DNA of 64,000 nt from Ctenosaura bakeri (GCA_948474755.1 CAOLHI010001026.1:248001-312000); one strand, 5' to 3'; shown: positions 43,785-55,649, numbered from the stretch's first letter. A program made the numbers and translations. The notes: generated from the sequence alone by a model not told the origin.

Positions 43785-45234
43785 CTAGTTTACAATGAAT
43801 TACACAGAATTACAATGAATTTCATTGTTGAGCAAACATGGTTTCTAGAGCCTGTTCCAATAAACATTAGCTGTAAATTTCTATGGAATATTGATATTTA
43901 ACCGGTAAGAGCTAGTTCCATTTCAGTGTTCTAAAACAATGATGACCAAAAAAATACATTGCACATCTTTAGGAAGAGGGAGGGAAATAAATAGCTATCT
44001 GAATTTATTCTATTGTGTTTGACGAAAACACAGACCTGTTATATTGTAGAAGGCATACATATTTTTCAGTTGCCATGCCATGAAATGCAAATTCTATGTA
44101 CCAAAAACACATCTGCATTTTTAACAGTCTTCTGTCAGAGAATGAGTTGCTGAAATGCATGCAGAACTGTTCTCATTTGCTGCTTTTTCTCAGTTATTTC
44201 TTTGCAGTCATTGTTTGGAAGTGGGGAAAGGCCATCTTGTTTATCAGCCAGACTGACTTCAGGAGTGCATCAGCAGCAATGAATTAACAATAATATAGTC
44301 TTTAGATTAGCATTGACAGAAACAGAAAGAAACTAAGGCAGATGGCTTTCTCTTGATTTTTATTGAAAGGAAATTGATGATGTATTTATACCAACACAGT
44401 TAAATCTAATTAATCTCATCGATCCAATCACAAGACTTTGGATCAGGTGAAATTTGATGGGGAATCAAATCTTGAATCAAGGAGATTTATCAAATGTGTC
44501 TTCAACTTCCCATAAGACTGCTGTGAGGTTTACCAGAAAAGTAATAGCGTTAGCAGGCTTCAGGTAAGATACACGTATCACCTTTGGATGTTTTTTTGAC
44601 AACTCTTCCAAAATGTTAGCTCATTTTTGTCTGGCACCATAAAGTTCATGCCCCTAATGATACAAATCCATATGCCCCATTGTCAAAAATGAAATCTTGT
44701 TAAAAGGAAAAATTCCAATGTGAAAATGAAAACTGACACGAATTTGTAGCAAGCTGAACATCATGTAGGGAACGTTCTACCGAATTATTTTTACCTAAGT
44801 ATCTAAAACTATAATAATAAGCATTCTTCCAGAACAGATTATGCAATTATAGAAGTAAAGGTGACTCTGACTATGTGGAGTTACATAAGAACTCTCCTCC
44901 ATTTTGAATTTAGTATTTAGATTTGGGTATTACAAAATGTGGTTAAATTTACAGAGCATAATCCAAACTTGCTAAGGTAGTGAGAGGTCAGTTGAGCCAA
45001 TGCTAGGCTGTCTGAGGTTGTACTCCTCCTAGTTTGGGTGATGGAAGATACACGAGACTATGCTCATCCTGACATAAATCTGTGATGACATTGTAGCTAT
45101 TTGCCTGGTTTGGAGAAGGTTTGGATTTGGCATTGTGTTCCTGCTTTACCTACCACTTTTCCGACTCTCCTTTCAGCAGATCTCAGACAGCCAAGCATTT
45201 GAGACAGCAGATTGCTCTGTTAGCTGATCTCTAA
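43785..45234. other. No gene or repeat recognised
   Basis: AT-rich DNA with short ORFs. Nothing was assignable. Confidence 0.4.
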
Positions 45235-45395
45235 GGCCGTTTCCATACTAGACTGTTATAGTGCTATGATTCCACTTTCAACATCCCATGGAATCCTGGG
45301 GTTTGCAGTTTTGGGAGGGACTGCAAACCCCAGGATTCCACAGAATGTTGAAAGTGGAATCATAGCACTATTAACAGTCTAATGCGGAAATGGCT
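45235..45395. mobile_element. Palindromic MITE, family A, copy 8
   Basis: The ends are GGCCGTTTCCATACTAGACT and ...GCGGAAATGGCT, with the 3-bp duplication taa at 45232-45234 and 45396-45398. It is a compact near-perfect hairpin with a minimal centre (gttttgggagggactgcaaa). Confidence 0.9.
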
Positions 45396-46075
45396 TAAGA
45401 TTCTAAGAAGAAGATTCTGCCAGTAGAAGAGGTTTATGCCTAACCCTAACCCCTTAAAGTTAGTACATTATTTCAGTTATGATTACACTGTTAGTTCACA
45501 GACCCTTTTGGTCTGAGTGCATTGCAGAGAGAAAAGACATGAAAGCTAAGCCCCAGAGAGGTAGAAATTCAGAAAAACAGGCAGAGAGATGGTGGAGGAG
45601 GTGGCCAGTGTCTTGAAGGAAGAGAAATTTAGAGTTGTTGCAGCTGAGGACCACATGCAAGGACTGGGCCGAGAACAATAGGATATTGCTTGAATAATTG
45701 AACTAGATAAAAAAATTGTATAGCTAAACCTATCCTTTGTTATTTTATTATCATATATTGGCCTGCATCCTTTTAATAACATATTCAGACATCAATTGTA
45801 CTAGATATGCTCAGTGATTTTTCTGAAAAATATCAATGGGACATATCCAGTTGACAGCAGTGTAAGTGGAGTTGCACGTGTAGAACTGTTGCCCATGCAA
45901 TAGGACATTAAATAGCAAGCAAATATGCATTGCCTCTATGCATTACTTTTTTACATTGTGCACTACAATTCCATAACAGGTTATCAGCCACACACATTGA
46001 CCATTGAGCCACATACATTGTGCTACGTTGGTATTCAGTTTGGGAATTACATAAATATTCATCTTTACTTTATGC
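45396..46075. other. No gene or repeat recognised
   Basis: A short aaccctaacccc word near 45440 is not a telomeric array. Confidence 0.4.
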
Positions 46076-46165
46076 CTAATAAACATTTCCACATTACTGA
46101 AAGTGGATACTTGAGACTAAGAGAGTTTGAAGTATCCACTTTCAGTAGTGTAGAAATATATATTA
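46076..46165. repeat. 90-bp hairpin
   Basis: Arms of about 36 bp pair across a 17-base loop. The inner 17 bp (actgaaagtggatactt and aagtatccactttcagt) are perfect complements, and the outer part is about 80 percent paired with AT-rich ends. It does not match MITE family A. A very small foldback transposon or a miRNA-like hairpin are the options. Confidence 0.75.
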
Positions 46166-46319
46166 GAAAAAAAAATATTTCTACCTGGAGGCAACAGGAA
46201 AAAGCTACAGGAAAGGAAGGACAAAATGGGCATGAGCACAGTATTTAACACTTTTGTCCTTCCACAAGGCATTGCTAGCCTATGAAAAGCTGTTGTGAAC
46301 TCATCCTGCATATAGCCTT

Positions 46320-46500
46320 GCTGTTACTGTTATGTACCTTCAAGTTGAATCCAATGTATGGCATCCTTACTATTACATTTTCTTAGCAAGATTTATTCAG
46401 AGGCTTGCTATTGCCTTCCTCTAAGGTGGAAAACATGTGACATTCTCAAGGTAACCATGGTTTTGTTGATATTCCAGCCTTGATCTTTCCAAGTCCAAGC
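46320..46500 (-). mobile_element. tRNA-derived SINE, diverged
   Basis: Antisense text gttatgtaccttcaagttga, ttcttagcaagatttattca, gcttgctattgccttcctct and a degraded head (gatctttccaagtccaagc) are recognisable. It is an old copy. Confidence 0.7.
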
Positions 46501-47020
46501 AGTTGCAGAGGGGAACATTGCTAACATGCTCCCTTCCAGACCCAAATTGCAGCATGACAACGCGGAAGAGCATTGTCATGTGGAAATGGCCATAGACTCA
46601 GTTACACTTAAGAATACTCTGAACTCAATGGCACTTGTATCTGAATATGCATACTAGGAGTAATATCAGATGTAATGGAAATTAACAAACATGCATACTC
46701 CTGTCCAGTCACCGTTCCTTGGGAAAAGCTACCTATGGCCTATATCCCAACTACACTAGAGCCACTGAATAGGAATTACCTATGTTTTGACTCACCGTTT
46801 GACAATTGATTCAGTTGATTTACTTTGGTTGGGAGTAATCAAAAGATTTCAAATCTATGACAGGAAATGCTCTTGATCTTCTCCAGTTCTTTTCCTTGAA
46901 AATGTCCCCCAAAAAATTATTCTTCAACCTAAGGTCTTGGATTGTTTTTAATGAATTTTAAATAGGCTTAACTTTAAAAAAAATGTTATACTTGATTTTG
47001 TACTCATTTTTATATGATTT
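46501..47020. other. No gene recognised
   Basis: AT-rich spacer leading into the Tc1 remnant. Confidence 0.4.
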
Positions 47021-47765
47021 TTAGTCTGTACTGCCCAGAGAAGACCATCTACCAAAGTGGTCAAGTAAGAATGGCATCAGTCAGAGAAGCAACTCAGAAG
47101 CCAATAATAACTTTAAAATTGGTGGAGAGATATTCAGTTGAAATGGAAGATAACAACAAACATGTGGGGGAAAGGTTCTTGTCTGGTAAGATCAGAATTT
47201 CAATTGCTGGCCTTGGCACAAAAAGTATATGTGGCATAAAGCCAACAGTGCCTCTCGCCTTGAGTGCACTGTCCCCAAACATGGTGGTTGCAGCATTGTG
47301 TTGTGGGCTTGCTTTTCCTCAGCAGGCATTGGAAAAACAGTCAGGATTGAGGGCAAGGTGGATGATGTCAAATACAAGGCAATTCTAGAGGGAAGCCTGT
47401 TAACATTTTGCAAAGAAACTTGAACTGTGATAGAAAGTCACCTTCCAGCAGGACAATGACCCAAACACACACAGCCAAATTAACACTAGAGTGACTTAAA
47501 ACCAAAGACTTGGCTGTCTTAGAATGGCCCAGTCAAAGTCAAGGCCGAAGTATAATTAGAATGGGTAGCAAGAGTTGAAAATATCTCTTTGCCAAATGTC
47601 CCCAGCTACCTTGACAGAGCTGGAGCAATTCTGTCAGGAAGACATGCAAAAATTGCAAGATTCAAGTGCACAAAACTGAGAGAAAGACTTTGCTGTAATC
47701 ACTGCCTGAAGTGTTTCTAGAAAATATTGACTGAGGCTATGATCATGCAACAAACAGGTGCTGGT
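47021..47765 (+). pseudogene. Tc1/mariner transposase remnant
   Basis: Frames match a Tc1-type transposase. The N-terminal region is VRMASVREATQKPIITLKLV (about 47056-47120). The core is VYVWHKANSASRLECTVPKH then FSSAGIGKTVRIEGKVDDVKY (47226-47375). QQDNDPNTH surrounds the second catalytic Asp (about 47437-47465). The C-terminal text is LTELEQFCQED (47616-47650). The expected GGGSVMVWGCF block is degraded (GGCSIVLWACF). An internal deletion and several frameshifts kill it. The terminal inverted repeats were not located. Confidence 0.85.
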
Positions 47766-48726
47766 TTGTTGCGGTTCTTGATCTCTACTTTAATTTTGTG
47801 GTAGAATAAAAATATTCTGTACCTTGTATTGTGCATTTTGTCAGGCAGCAGCAATGTTCAGTAATTTTATTTCAGTTCCAGGTAGAAAAGTTAAAGGTGA
47901 GATACATATTTCTGCAAGGCATTTCTATATCTGATACAAGCTAGAAAAATTAATCTTATAAGATTCCATGGCATCTTACATTCTCTGTTTCTTTCAATAG
48001 CTCCCAATCTCCACTCCTGCCCAATGTGTTAAACTGATGACTCTCTAAGATATTAGTAACCATTAATTGCCATTAATAGTAACTCACTCACATCTCCTTA
48101 TATGTGTCAATTTGTACATTCCTTCATCCCTAAAAGGACGAAACCTAACTGAGATGGAAGGCAATTAGCCAGGAAGAGAAAGGAAGAAGTAACTGTGTGT
48201 GTTTCAGAAACAACACTCTCATTTTTATTATTTTCTTCTTGTCACTCACTCAGCTACATTGTAGATGGAAAATCAGCTTATTTCCAACATGTGTCACTTA
48301 ACTTGTGTTCATCTATGACTCTTTTATTCTACAGTCTCATGGCCATATTACTGAGAATTGTTCTTTATTCTCTCCAAAGAGTATTATCATATTGCAATAT
48401 TTTAAATTGTAGCGTCTCTCAAAAATCTGCATTCTAAATGTATTTTCTCTTACAATTTCAACATTTTATGTTCAAACTGTGAACACATCTTTTTAAGCCA
48501 AGAATGCTAGGATCACTTCTAGGAAATGCAGAAGAGCATGGATAACCAAGTTCAGATCTACCTCCTGGTGAAAGAGATCAGATCATAAAGCAGAACTCTT
48601 CGGCTAACTCCCACTTACACAAAGAAATAAAAGAAATAAAAAGGTAGATCACAAATTGGGACTTGAGAAGAGAAAGAAACTCCAACTGGAAGCAGTGGAC
48701 AAGGAAGGAGATGCCAGGATTCACAC
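47766..48726. other. No gene recognised
   Basis: AT-rich DNA with short ORFs. Confidence 0.4.
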
Positions 48727-48944
48727 AGGTGCCCTTTCATACTACACAATTATAGCACTATGATCCCCCTTCAAGTGCCATGGGAATACACTATGGAATC
48801 CTTGGATTTGTAGTTTTGGGAGGGATATCTAGAATTCTCTGCCAAAAAGCCTCACCAAAATGCAAACCCTGGGATTCCATGGAATGCAGTTATGGTAATT
48901 TAAGTGAAATAATAGTACTATAACCATGTAGTATGAAAAGCTGG
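48727..48944. mobile_element. Palindromic MITE related to family A
   Basis: The ends are ccctttcatactacacaatt and ...ccatgtagtatgaaaagc. The inner arms include ccatgggaatacactatgga and a complement near 48875-48890. It is longer and more diverged than family A and may be a sister family. Confidence 0.7.
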
Positions 48945-48989
48945 GAGTATGAGAGAGAGAAAAACAGTGGATACTGCTGCTGCTGGTGG

Positions 48990-49016
48990 TGGTGTGTGTG
49001 TGTGCGAGAAGAGAGA
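48990..49016 (+). repeat. Short (GGT)n(GT)n(GA)n tract
   Basis: A small compound microsatellite. Confidence 0.7.
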
Positions 49017-49017
49017 G

Positions 49018-49138
49018 AGTGGTTCTCAAACATGGGTCCTCAGATGTTGTTGGGCTTAGCCTATATTGCCAAATGGGCAAGAATTCTGAAAGCTGCAATG
49101 CAACTATATCTGGAAACCCAAGCTTGGGAACCACTGGT
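49018..49138. mobile_element. Palindromic hAT-like MITE (ggttctcaa type)
   Basis: The ends agtggttctcaaacatgggt and cccaagcttgggaaccact are near-complementary. The centre (cagatgttgttgggcttagc) is the usual spacer of a dispersed amniote element with this terminus. The hAT assignment is from memory of the terminus and is not proven. Confidence 0.6.
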
Positions 49139-49540
49139 ATAGACTGTATGACCTAAAAAAAGTAGAAGCCTCTTTTGAGCATTAGCCTTTCCTTCCCAGC
49201 TTTAACTAATCCAACCCTATCTTAGGGTTTAGGAGCCTCAAGACCATCTTTGTTCTCAGTGCTGCTTTCAATGTTTGGTGCTTTACTGCTTCTTTCTGCT
49301 TTCTTCAGATAACTCAAGAAGGCAGAGAAACTGGGCTCAACTTCCACATAACAAGTGAATGATGAAGATACTGAAATAGTCAAAACTTTCTATACTTTTT
49401 CTTAGTCATAAATCAAAAAGGAGGCTGTAGCCAAGAAATCTAGCAACAACTTGAACCGGTTAGTTTAGCTATAAAGGGACTAGGCAACATCCTCAAGTGT
49501 AAAGAGATATATAATTGAAGACCAGTCAGGATTGTCCATG
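49139..49540. other. No gene recognised
   Basis: Spacer with short ORFs only. Confidence 0.4.
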
Positions 49541-49544
49541 TCAT

Positions 49545-49955
49545 CATATTTCTTACGTCTATGTATGGTTGTGAAAACTAGGTAGTGAAGGAAGTTGACA
49601 GGAAAAGAATAAATTCATTTGAAATGTAGTGTTGGAGAAGAATACTACAAATACTCCACACTACCATCATGACTAATAAATAGACCCTAAAATGAATCAA
49701 ACCTGAACTCTCCCTAGAAGCTAAAATGATCAAACTGAGACCATCGGACTTTGGTTGTATCATGAGCTTATATGATTTATTAGAAAAAGATCATAAGGCT
49801 AGAGGAAGTTCATATTACACATGGACAGATGCAATCAAGGAAGCCCCAAACCTGAATCTATAAGACCTGTGCAGGTTTGTTGATGACAGGATGTCTTAAG
49901 GTCTCTCATTCCTAGGTCACCATAAGCTGACTTGATTGCAATTAACAAAATTTCC
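49545..49955 (+). pseudogene. Bov-B-like (RTE) LINE C-terminal remnant 2
   Basis: Frames near 49560-49900 read MYGCENxVVKEVDRKRINSF then EMxCWRRILQILHTTIMTNK, LSLEAKMIKLRPSDFGCIM and DAIKEAPNLNL. These are the C-terminal blocks of a Bov-B/RTE-type reverse transcriptase. The end, aagctgacttgattgcaatt, matches remnant 1. Several stops are present. Bov-B is abundant in squamates and probably drives the Sauria SINE. Confidence 0.6.
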
Positions 49956-50099
49956 TCAGTTCTGACAAGGTAGTTGAGAATGTGAGACAATGTTCTCACT
50001 TCAGCCCCTATTATAAACCCACATCTCCAGTTACAATGTCAAAAGTTTCTGTTTTAGTAATAAAAATAACAGAACAATTTGAATAAGCACTCAGAAGAT

Positions 50100-50408
50100 T
50101 GTATATTCTCCTTCCCAAGGGTCTGTCTCACATTGTCACTTAATGGCCTTGGAGAAGCTAGCAAAAATCTTCCCATTCAAGAAGGCATTTAATATGTGAT
50201 TTTCTTATATTATTTTAATTGGTCTCTGTGTTTTAAATCCTTTAAATCCTTTGATTGCTACTCAGTTGTGGTTTTCTGGCACTGCTTTTGCACTTTATGT
50301 TTTAAATTGGGGAGATGTTTTTTAACTGTTAATTTATTGACTAGTTGTAAGCCTGCTTGAATTCTACAGAGATAAGTCAGGAAAAATGAAATAAAATAAC
50401 AAATAAAG
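50100..50408 (+). mobile_element. L2-like LINE 3' end, sense
   Basis: The text tctgtctcacattgtcactt, ggagaagctagcaaaaatct, a long T-rich 3' UTR and an ending aaaataacaaataaag fit a diverged L2 tail. It is only moderately diagnostic. Confidence 0.5.
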
Positions 50409-52124
50409 TGCAGCAATTATCCCCACTAGCCTTTTCCCTCAAAAGAAAGTTTTTTTATTAAATATGTTTGAAAGTTCTGTGTTTGCTAGAGTTTTATTAA
50501 AAAGCAAACTAGGTTCAGGTCTAGAAAAAGGAAATATTTCTCCAAGTAATGCATCGCTAACTTATATAATTAAAGCCCATGCATTGCAGCAATAGCATAT
50601 CTAAGACTGACAAGAACATGTCCCGCAGCCTACAATTAAAGCTATGGAAAGAACAGAGAGGGAAATGAGTCAAACCCAAGTTATTAAGGGCATCTCTTTC
50701 TTAGAGAACAACTCTCACACTTATTTCTCCAGAGAGACCTTTAGCATGTCCCATTCCCTGACATGCCTGTTGGATCACAAGCCAAAATCATCATCCCATA
50801 TTGGTGAGCCATCTGGAAATTGCTGGTAGCTGTAACATTTGCTTGTGACAGTCAGAAAAAAAGAGTTGGTAGTGTGTCTGTATGTGGCTAGTGACAATGC
50901 TGACTGGAGACTTCTAGGAGCCGTATTCCAAAATAAATCTTTTCCAAGCTCTGTGAGGAATTCACCAAAAACTAAAAGGTAGTGGTGGGTGACCAGAGAC
51001 AGCTGGGTCACAAACTATGATTATGCCTTCTGAGGCATTGTGTTATATAGCCCTTGCCAGATTTAGTTAATTTGACAGTTATATTAACTAATTTGACACC
51101 TATATTGAGTTTCTGCTATGAATTTTCAACAAAATGAGGTAGGTTAGAGGATTTTTATAAAAAAAAAAAGTAACAGTGGGCTCTCCTTAGTGGTCTCTGG
51201 ACCTGTGAATTTGAATGTCTGTGACCGCATCACATCCTATGACTAAAATGGGAGTGTTGCATCCACACATGCACCGAAGCATCCACACACACATCACTGC
51301 CATTGAATATAATGGAATGCAAGCATACACAAATTCAGCCATTTGAAGTGTGTGTGGGGTCCTGGAATGGAACTCCTGTATATATGGAGGCTGCACTGTA
51401 CTCTTTCTCTTCTCCAGCTCCTGCAACATTTTCAAGCAATCATTCCCAACAAATATTGTCTCATATTTTGACTCTTATGATCTGCCATATAGAAGCCACA
51501 ACGAACTGTCTCTGCCATATTTCACTGACAAAGTTCCTCAAACAGAACCTTTGCAATGGATTACACAGGAACATAATCTTCCTAGCACTTTGAGAAGACC
51601 CATGCCACATTTCAAACAAATATACTTACCAAGATAACTCTGTCATGTCTGCTATTGCCAGTGTCCCTAGAACCATATTAAATGACACAGGCAGGAATGA
51701 TTTATAAATGAACTCTGCATTTGCTGTGTGCAAGGGAGAGGCAGGGTACACACATCATGTTCTTTCTAATAAGAAGCTAAAATTGCAGGTGCATATGTTA
51801 ACTCCTAAGGCAAGAGGCTGCTCAGAACATATATGCTCTAGGTAAGAAGGGGAAAACCTGTATCAGCATATTTGAATTCCATGCATATTTAAACTTTATG
51901 CATATTTCCCCTATAAAGGATTTAGAAAAACACAAAGGGAAACAAAACAGATACATACTTCTCCACACAGATCAAGGCTGCCCTGCCAGTAGAGTAGTAG
52001 ATCCATTCCACATTTTGGCTCAGACTTTTAAAAAGTTGTCCAAGGTGCTGGACCACCTTCCCAAAATAAGTTCAGCACCTTGAATAAGCTCCCTTAAAGC
52101 TATCCAAAACCTGAAGCAGATTCA
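50409..52124. other. No gene or repeat recognised
   Basis: Short ORFs up to 96 codons (51303-51593) lack domains. Confidence 0.4.
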
Positions 52125-52269
52125 CTATCCTTTCACACTGACAAGCTGAAATATGTACAAAGAAGGGCAATCAAGATGATCAAAGGTCTGGAAACCAAGC
52201 CCTGTGAGATACAACTCAAGGAATGAGTAAGTTTAGTTGGAGAAGGAGAGAATGAGAGATGACATGACA
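52125..52269 (+). mobile_element. CR1 LINE, sense, left part
   Basis: Sense CR1 text includes cacactgacaagctgaaata, caaagaagggcaatcaagat and ggtctggaaaccaagccctg. A Sauria SINE interrupts it, and it resumes at 52496. Confidence 0.85.
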
Positions 52270-52277
52270 GCTATCTT

Positions 52278-52487
52278 GAGCCCTGGTGGCGCAATGGTTA
52301 AATGCTGGTACTGCAGCCACAATGTGGGTTCGATCCTGCAGGGCTCCAGATTGACTCAGCCTTCCATACTTCTGTAAGTCAGAAAAATGAGTATCCAGCT
52401 TGTTGGGGGCAATTAGCTAAAAACACATTGTAAATTGCTTAGGGAGTGCTTTGCAATTATAAGCAGTATAGAAATGTAACTGCTATT
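52278..52487 (+). mobile_element. Sauria SINE, copy 2, inside CR1
   Basis: The copy starts gagccctggtggcgcaatgg, then ttaaatgctggtactgcagc with box-B-like gggttcgatcctg. Body and tail text includes gactcagccttccatacttc, cagcttgttgggggcaatta and agcagtatagaaatgtaact. A perfect 8-bp duplication, gctatctt, flanks it (52270-52277 and 52488-52495). It is full length and lightly mutated. Confidence 0.95.
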
Positions 52488-52495
52488 GCTATCTT

Positions 52496-52711
52496 TAAAT
52501 ATCTGAAGGGATGGCATCTGGAGGACAGAGAGTGCTTGCTTTCTGCTGCTTCAAAAATGTAAGCCAATTGATTTAAATTACAAGAAAAGGGATTCCACTC
52601 AGACATCAGAGCTTGGATGGGCACCTTTCAGGAGTGTTTTAGTTGTGTATTCCTGCATGGCAAGGGGTTATACTCTGTGGCCCCTGTGGCCCCTTCCAAA
52701 TCTAACATTCT
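52496..52711 (+). mobile_element. CR1 LINE, sense, middle part
   Basis: It continues as taaatatctgaagggatggc, aaattacaagaaaagggatt, gtgtattcctgcatggcaag and tggccccttccaaatct, up to the border of a MITE. The terminal tgattctatgac repeat resumes at 53145-53163. Confidence 0.85.
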
Positions 52712-53141
52712 GGGGCCCTTTCCATATGTTAATGGATCCCGGTGGCATCCCATGGGGGTCCTGGTAGAGCCTGTCCCAGGAGGGGAGCATGACAGGAGCC
52801 CTCCCCTCTGCACCAGCTTCCTACAGGAATGGAGGAGGCACAATGGCCATGCATCTTCCTTCCGCAGTGCAGCTGGCACTGCCCCAGGCTGTGCTGGGGC
52901 AAGAAGCATGGCCACCATGCTTTCTGACCCTCTACATCTCAGGTATGTGCAAGAGGCCAACGGGAGGGCTGTGCAATTGCTGGTCATTGATGGGTGAAAA
53001 CCATCAATAATTTGCAGCTCAATTGGGCTGCCTGGGGATGGGAGAATAATGGGACACAGACAACATCGTGCATAAGTATCATCCAGTTCCCATCCTCCTC
53101 CCATCCCCAACATGAGATGACAATGTCCTGCAGAAAGGGCT
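52712..53141. mobile_element. MITE family D, inside the CR1 3' tip
   Basis: The ends are GGGGCCCTTTCCATATG and ...CTGCAGAAAGGGCT, with the 3-bp duplication tct (52709-52711 and 53142-53144). An internal segment ctcaggtatgtgcaagaggcc (about 52938-52958) resembles the subterminal caggtaa-gtgcg motif of family C. ORFs of 126 and 161 codons across it have no domain and arise from the GC-rich body. Confidence 0.8.
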
Positions 53142-53165
53142 TCTGATTCTGTGATTCTATGACAT

Positions 53166-53659
53166 GAGACCCAAATGCTGCCACTAAATGAAGAGCTGCA
53201 AAAAGATCTTATTATTCATAAGAAGCAACAATTGCTTGATGAAACCTTTCCTCACAAACTTATGCCATTTCCATCAGCCTCTCATCACAATTCTGTGAAC
53301 AGACAAAACTGCCTTTTGATGCCTCAGAGCTTCAGCCTCACTGGCCCAGAAATATTTACTTTAACCAATTGTTCTCCAAAATCTCTTTGTTTTTAATTTA
53401 AGGCCCATGGTTTGAATCTAGATGTTTCTTTACCTCAAATATGTGTTCTGTCATGGCATTTGATTCCTTGATCCCTTTTCACAGTAGACCCTGTTAGACT
53501 ATAGCTCTCATCATCCTTGTCCAGGACAGCCAATGGCGTAAGACGATGTGAGCTAAAGTCCAACCACATGTGAATAGCCACATGCTCCATATCTCTGTTC
53601 TACAATTATCAGTGTCAATTGCCAAACAGCAATCATTTTCATTGCATAGGCATCTCTTG
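53166..53659. other. Unassigned, with a fragment of a ggcca/ctatagctctcatcatcc repeat
   Basis: The segment 53495-53575 (actatagctctcatcatcct, aggacagccaatggcg) is part of an old dispersed DNA-transposon repeat. Nothing else was recognised. Confidence 0.4.
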
Positions 53660-53861
53660 GGCCATTTCTACACTACAATGTTATAGTAATATTATTCTAC
53701 TTTCAACGTCCTATGGAATGCTAGGGTTTGCAGTTTGAGGAGGGGCATTTAGAATTCTCAACCAGAGAGCTCTTTGGCCTCAGTAAACTACAAACTCCAG
53801 AATTCCACAGAATGTTGAAAATGGAATAATAGCACTATAACAGTGTAGTGTGGAAATGGCC
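53660..53861. mobile_element. Palindromic MITE, family A, copy 9
   Basis: The ends are GGCCATTTCTACACTAC and ...GTGTGGAAATGGCC. The arms actttcaacgtcctatggaa and ccacagaatgttgaaaatgg are complementary. The centre is shared with copies 1, 3 and 6. Confidence 0.9.
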
Positions 53862-55640
53862 TTAGTTAAGAACAGTTCCAGTGAGATGAAATATGTTAAG
53901 GGCCTTTGAAATTAGCAAAAATGATGGGGGGGGGTTCTTGAACAAAAGCAATGTTTTGTGCAAAAAAAGAGGTTTTCACAAAACATATCATTGCACAAAA
54001 TGCAACACTGGGGGTATAAAATATATATTTTTAGCAAAGCCCCAACATTTTGGGGCAAGAAAATAATTTTTTTGCCTCTGTTTCTTCTGCTGGTGAAAAA
54101 AGCACTAGTGTTTTCACTGTCACATACAGGCGGAAAGTCACAGCAGTTGACCTTTTTTGACAAGGTGTCTTGAGGGTTGTCTCATTCAGAACAAGAAAAT
54201 ACGTGAATAGTCTATACATCTCTATGCTTCGCTGCTGCCAACAACCAACCCAGATCTGAGTTAAGCAGAGCAATTCTATGTATGATTACCCAAAAATAAA
54301 AACAAAAGAAAAATATCTGAGTGCTTGAGTGCCTTGATGAGAATTGTGTGACCCTTTAAAGTTGCCTGAGCATCCATCCTTACTGGCTATGCTGGCTTAG
54401 AAGTGCTGGGAGCTACAGTCCAGAAAAATTTGGAAGGTCACATAATTCCTCGGTCTGCTATAATGGATTGTCTGGCAGCCTTAAATTTCTGTTCATAAAA
54501 TAGGTTTTGTGGTCACTGTCATTTCATTCCTTGGAAGTTGTACCAGCCTAAATTCATCCTTCATGGACGTGGGGTAGAGAAGTGATAAGGCCTCACATGT
54601 ACCTTCTGCAAAGGTAGAGGGAAGAGATATCTACGCATACAATCAACAGATTTCCCACTTCTGTGAACCCTGTTCTTCAATTACTTATAGCAAAATCCCC
54701 ACTGTGATTCTTCTTTATAGTGATGGGCAATTTTACTTGCAAGCACATGAGAATAGGAAGCAACTAGTTTAAGGTAAAGATGACCTGTTGAGCTGATCTT
54801 TATTAGCTAAACCCCAGTGAAGACTACAGCTATTCAGAATAGCAAGAACTGAGTGAAATGTAACAAGGATGTCAAAATATAGCTCACCATAATGAGGGCA
54901 AGGACACAATAAAGTTAAAACTAAATATTGCTTCTTCACTTTGCTTCTAATTCTTTAGATGTAATGCCCACTGATTTTTTTTAAACTACAATGGCTACAT
55001 GCTGAGATAAATTTCACATTCATTTTACATTTCCTTGAAGAGACAATTCTTTCACACCACACTAAGATACTTTTTTTATACATCTCCACACCATTGTCAC
55101 AGTTTGACACAGCACAATGTCAGTGGCTAGTACAGAGACTTAAAAAAAACTTTCATGGTCTTCTATGCCAGTTACCAACTGAATTACAAATTTCCTTTTC
55201 ATATAACATTGCCCCAAACACATCTAGACTATTTTTATTAATTATCTTTCTCTCACCCCTTTTCTTTTCTACACAGAGTTCAGGAAAAAAACAGCCATGG
55301 TTCTTCCCCTGTTTTTTAATCTTTACAACAACCATGTGCAGAAGAATAAGGGAACGGGAAGTGACAAACCAAAGCCACATAGGTTCATGACTCAATGGGA
55401 ATTTGAATGCTAGTCTCTCTGATCCTAGTCTACCACTCTGACTTCATATGCCACACTAGCTTATTTCAGTAGACAAAGGAAATCACATTTAATATTGCTG
55501 AACACAACATTGAAATTTCATTGAAGTATCACATTTTTTTAATGGCTACTTGGTGACTTTTCACTTCCCTCTTACCTTTACTGATGTCACCAAGCCATAT
55601 ACTCTTACATTTGATATGGTTTAATTGGCAAAAATTAATT
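53862..55640. other. Unassigned region
   Basis: A G-run (53925-53934) and a gttttgtgc/cacaaaac inverted pair (53952-53985) are present. A fragment tggctatgctggcttagaag / gggagctacagtccag (54380-54425) is an old dispersed repeat. No gene was recognised. Confidence 0.4.
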
Positions 55641-55649
55641 GGCATAAAT

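Noticed and set aside
45438..45452. Interstitial telomeric repeat (ctaaccctaacccc)
   Set aside because: Fewer than three units; expected by chance in this much sequence.
47229..47423. Functional Tc1 transposase
   Set aside because: The frame covers only a middle segment, with frameshifts before the second catalytic Asp and stops after it.
52278..52350. tRNA gene
   Set aside because: The box-A/box-B-like text belongs to the Sauria SINE head, which continues into the SINE body and has its own target duplication.
52628..53113. 161-codon minus-strand ORF and overlapping 126-codon plus-strand ORF
   Set aside because: Both lie across MITE family D and a CR1 tip. Open frames on both strands of a GC-rich non-coding element are expected.
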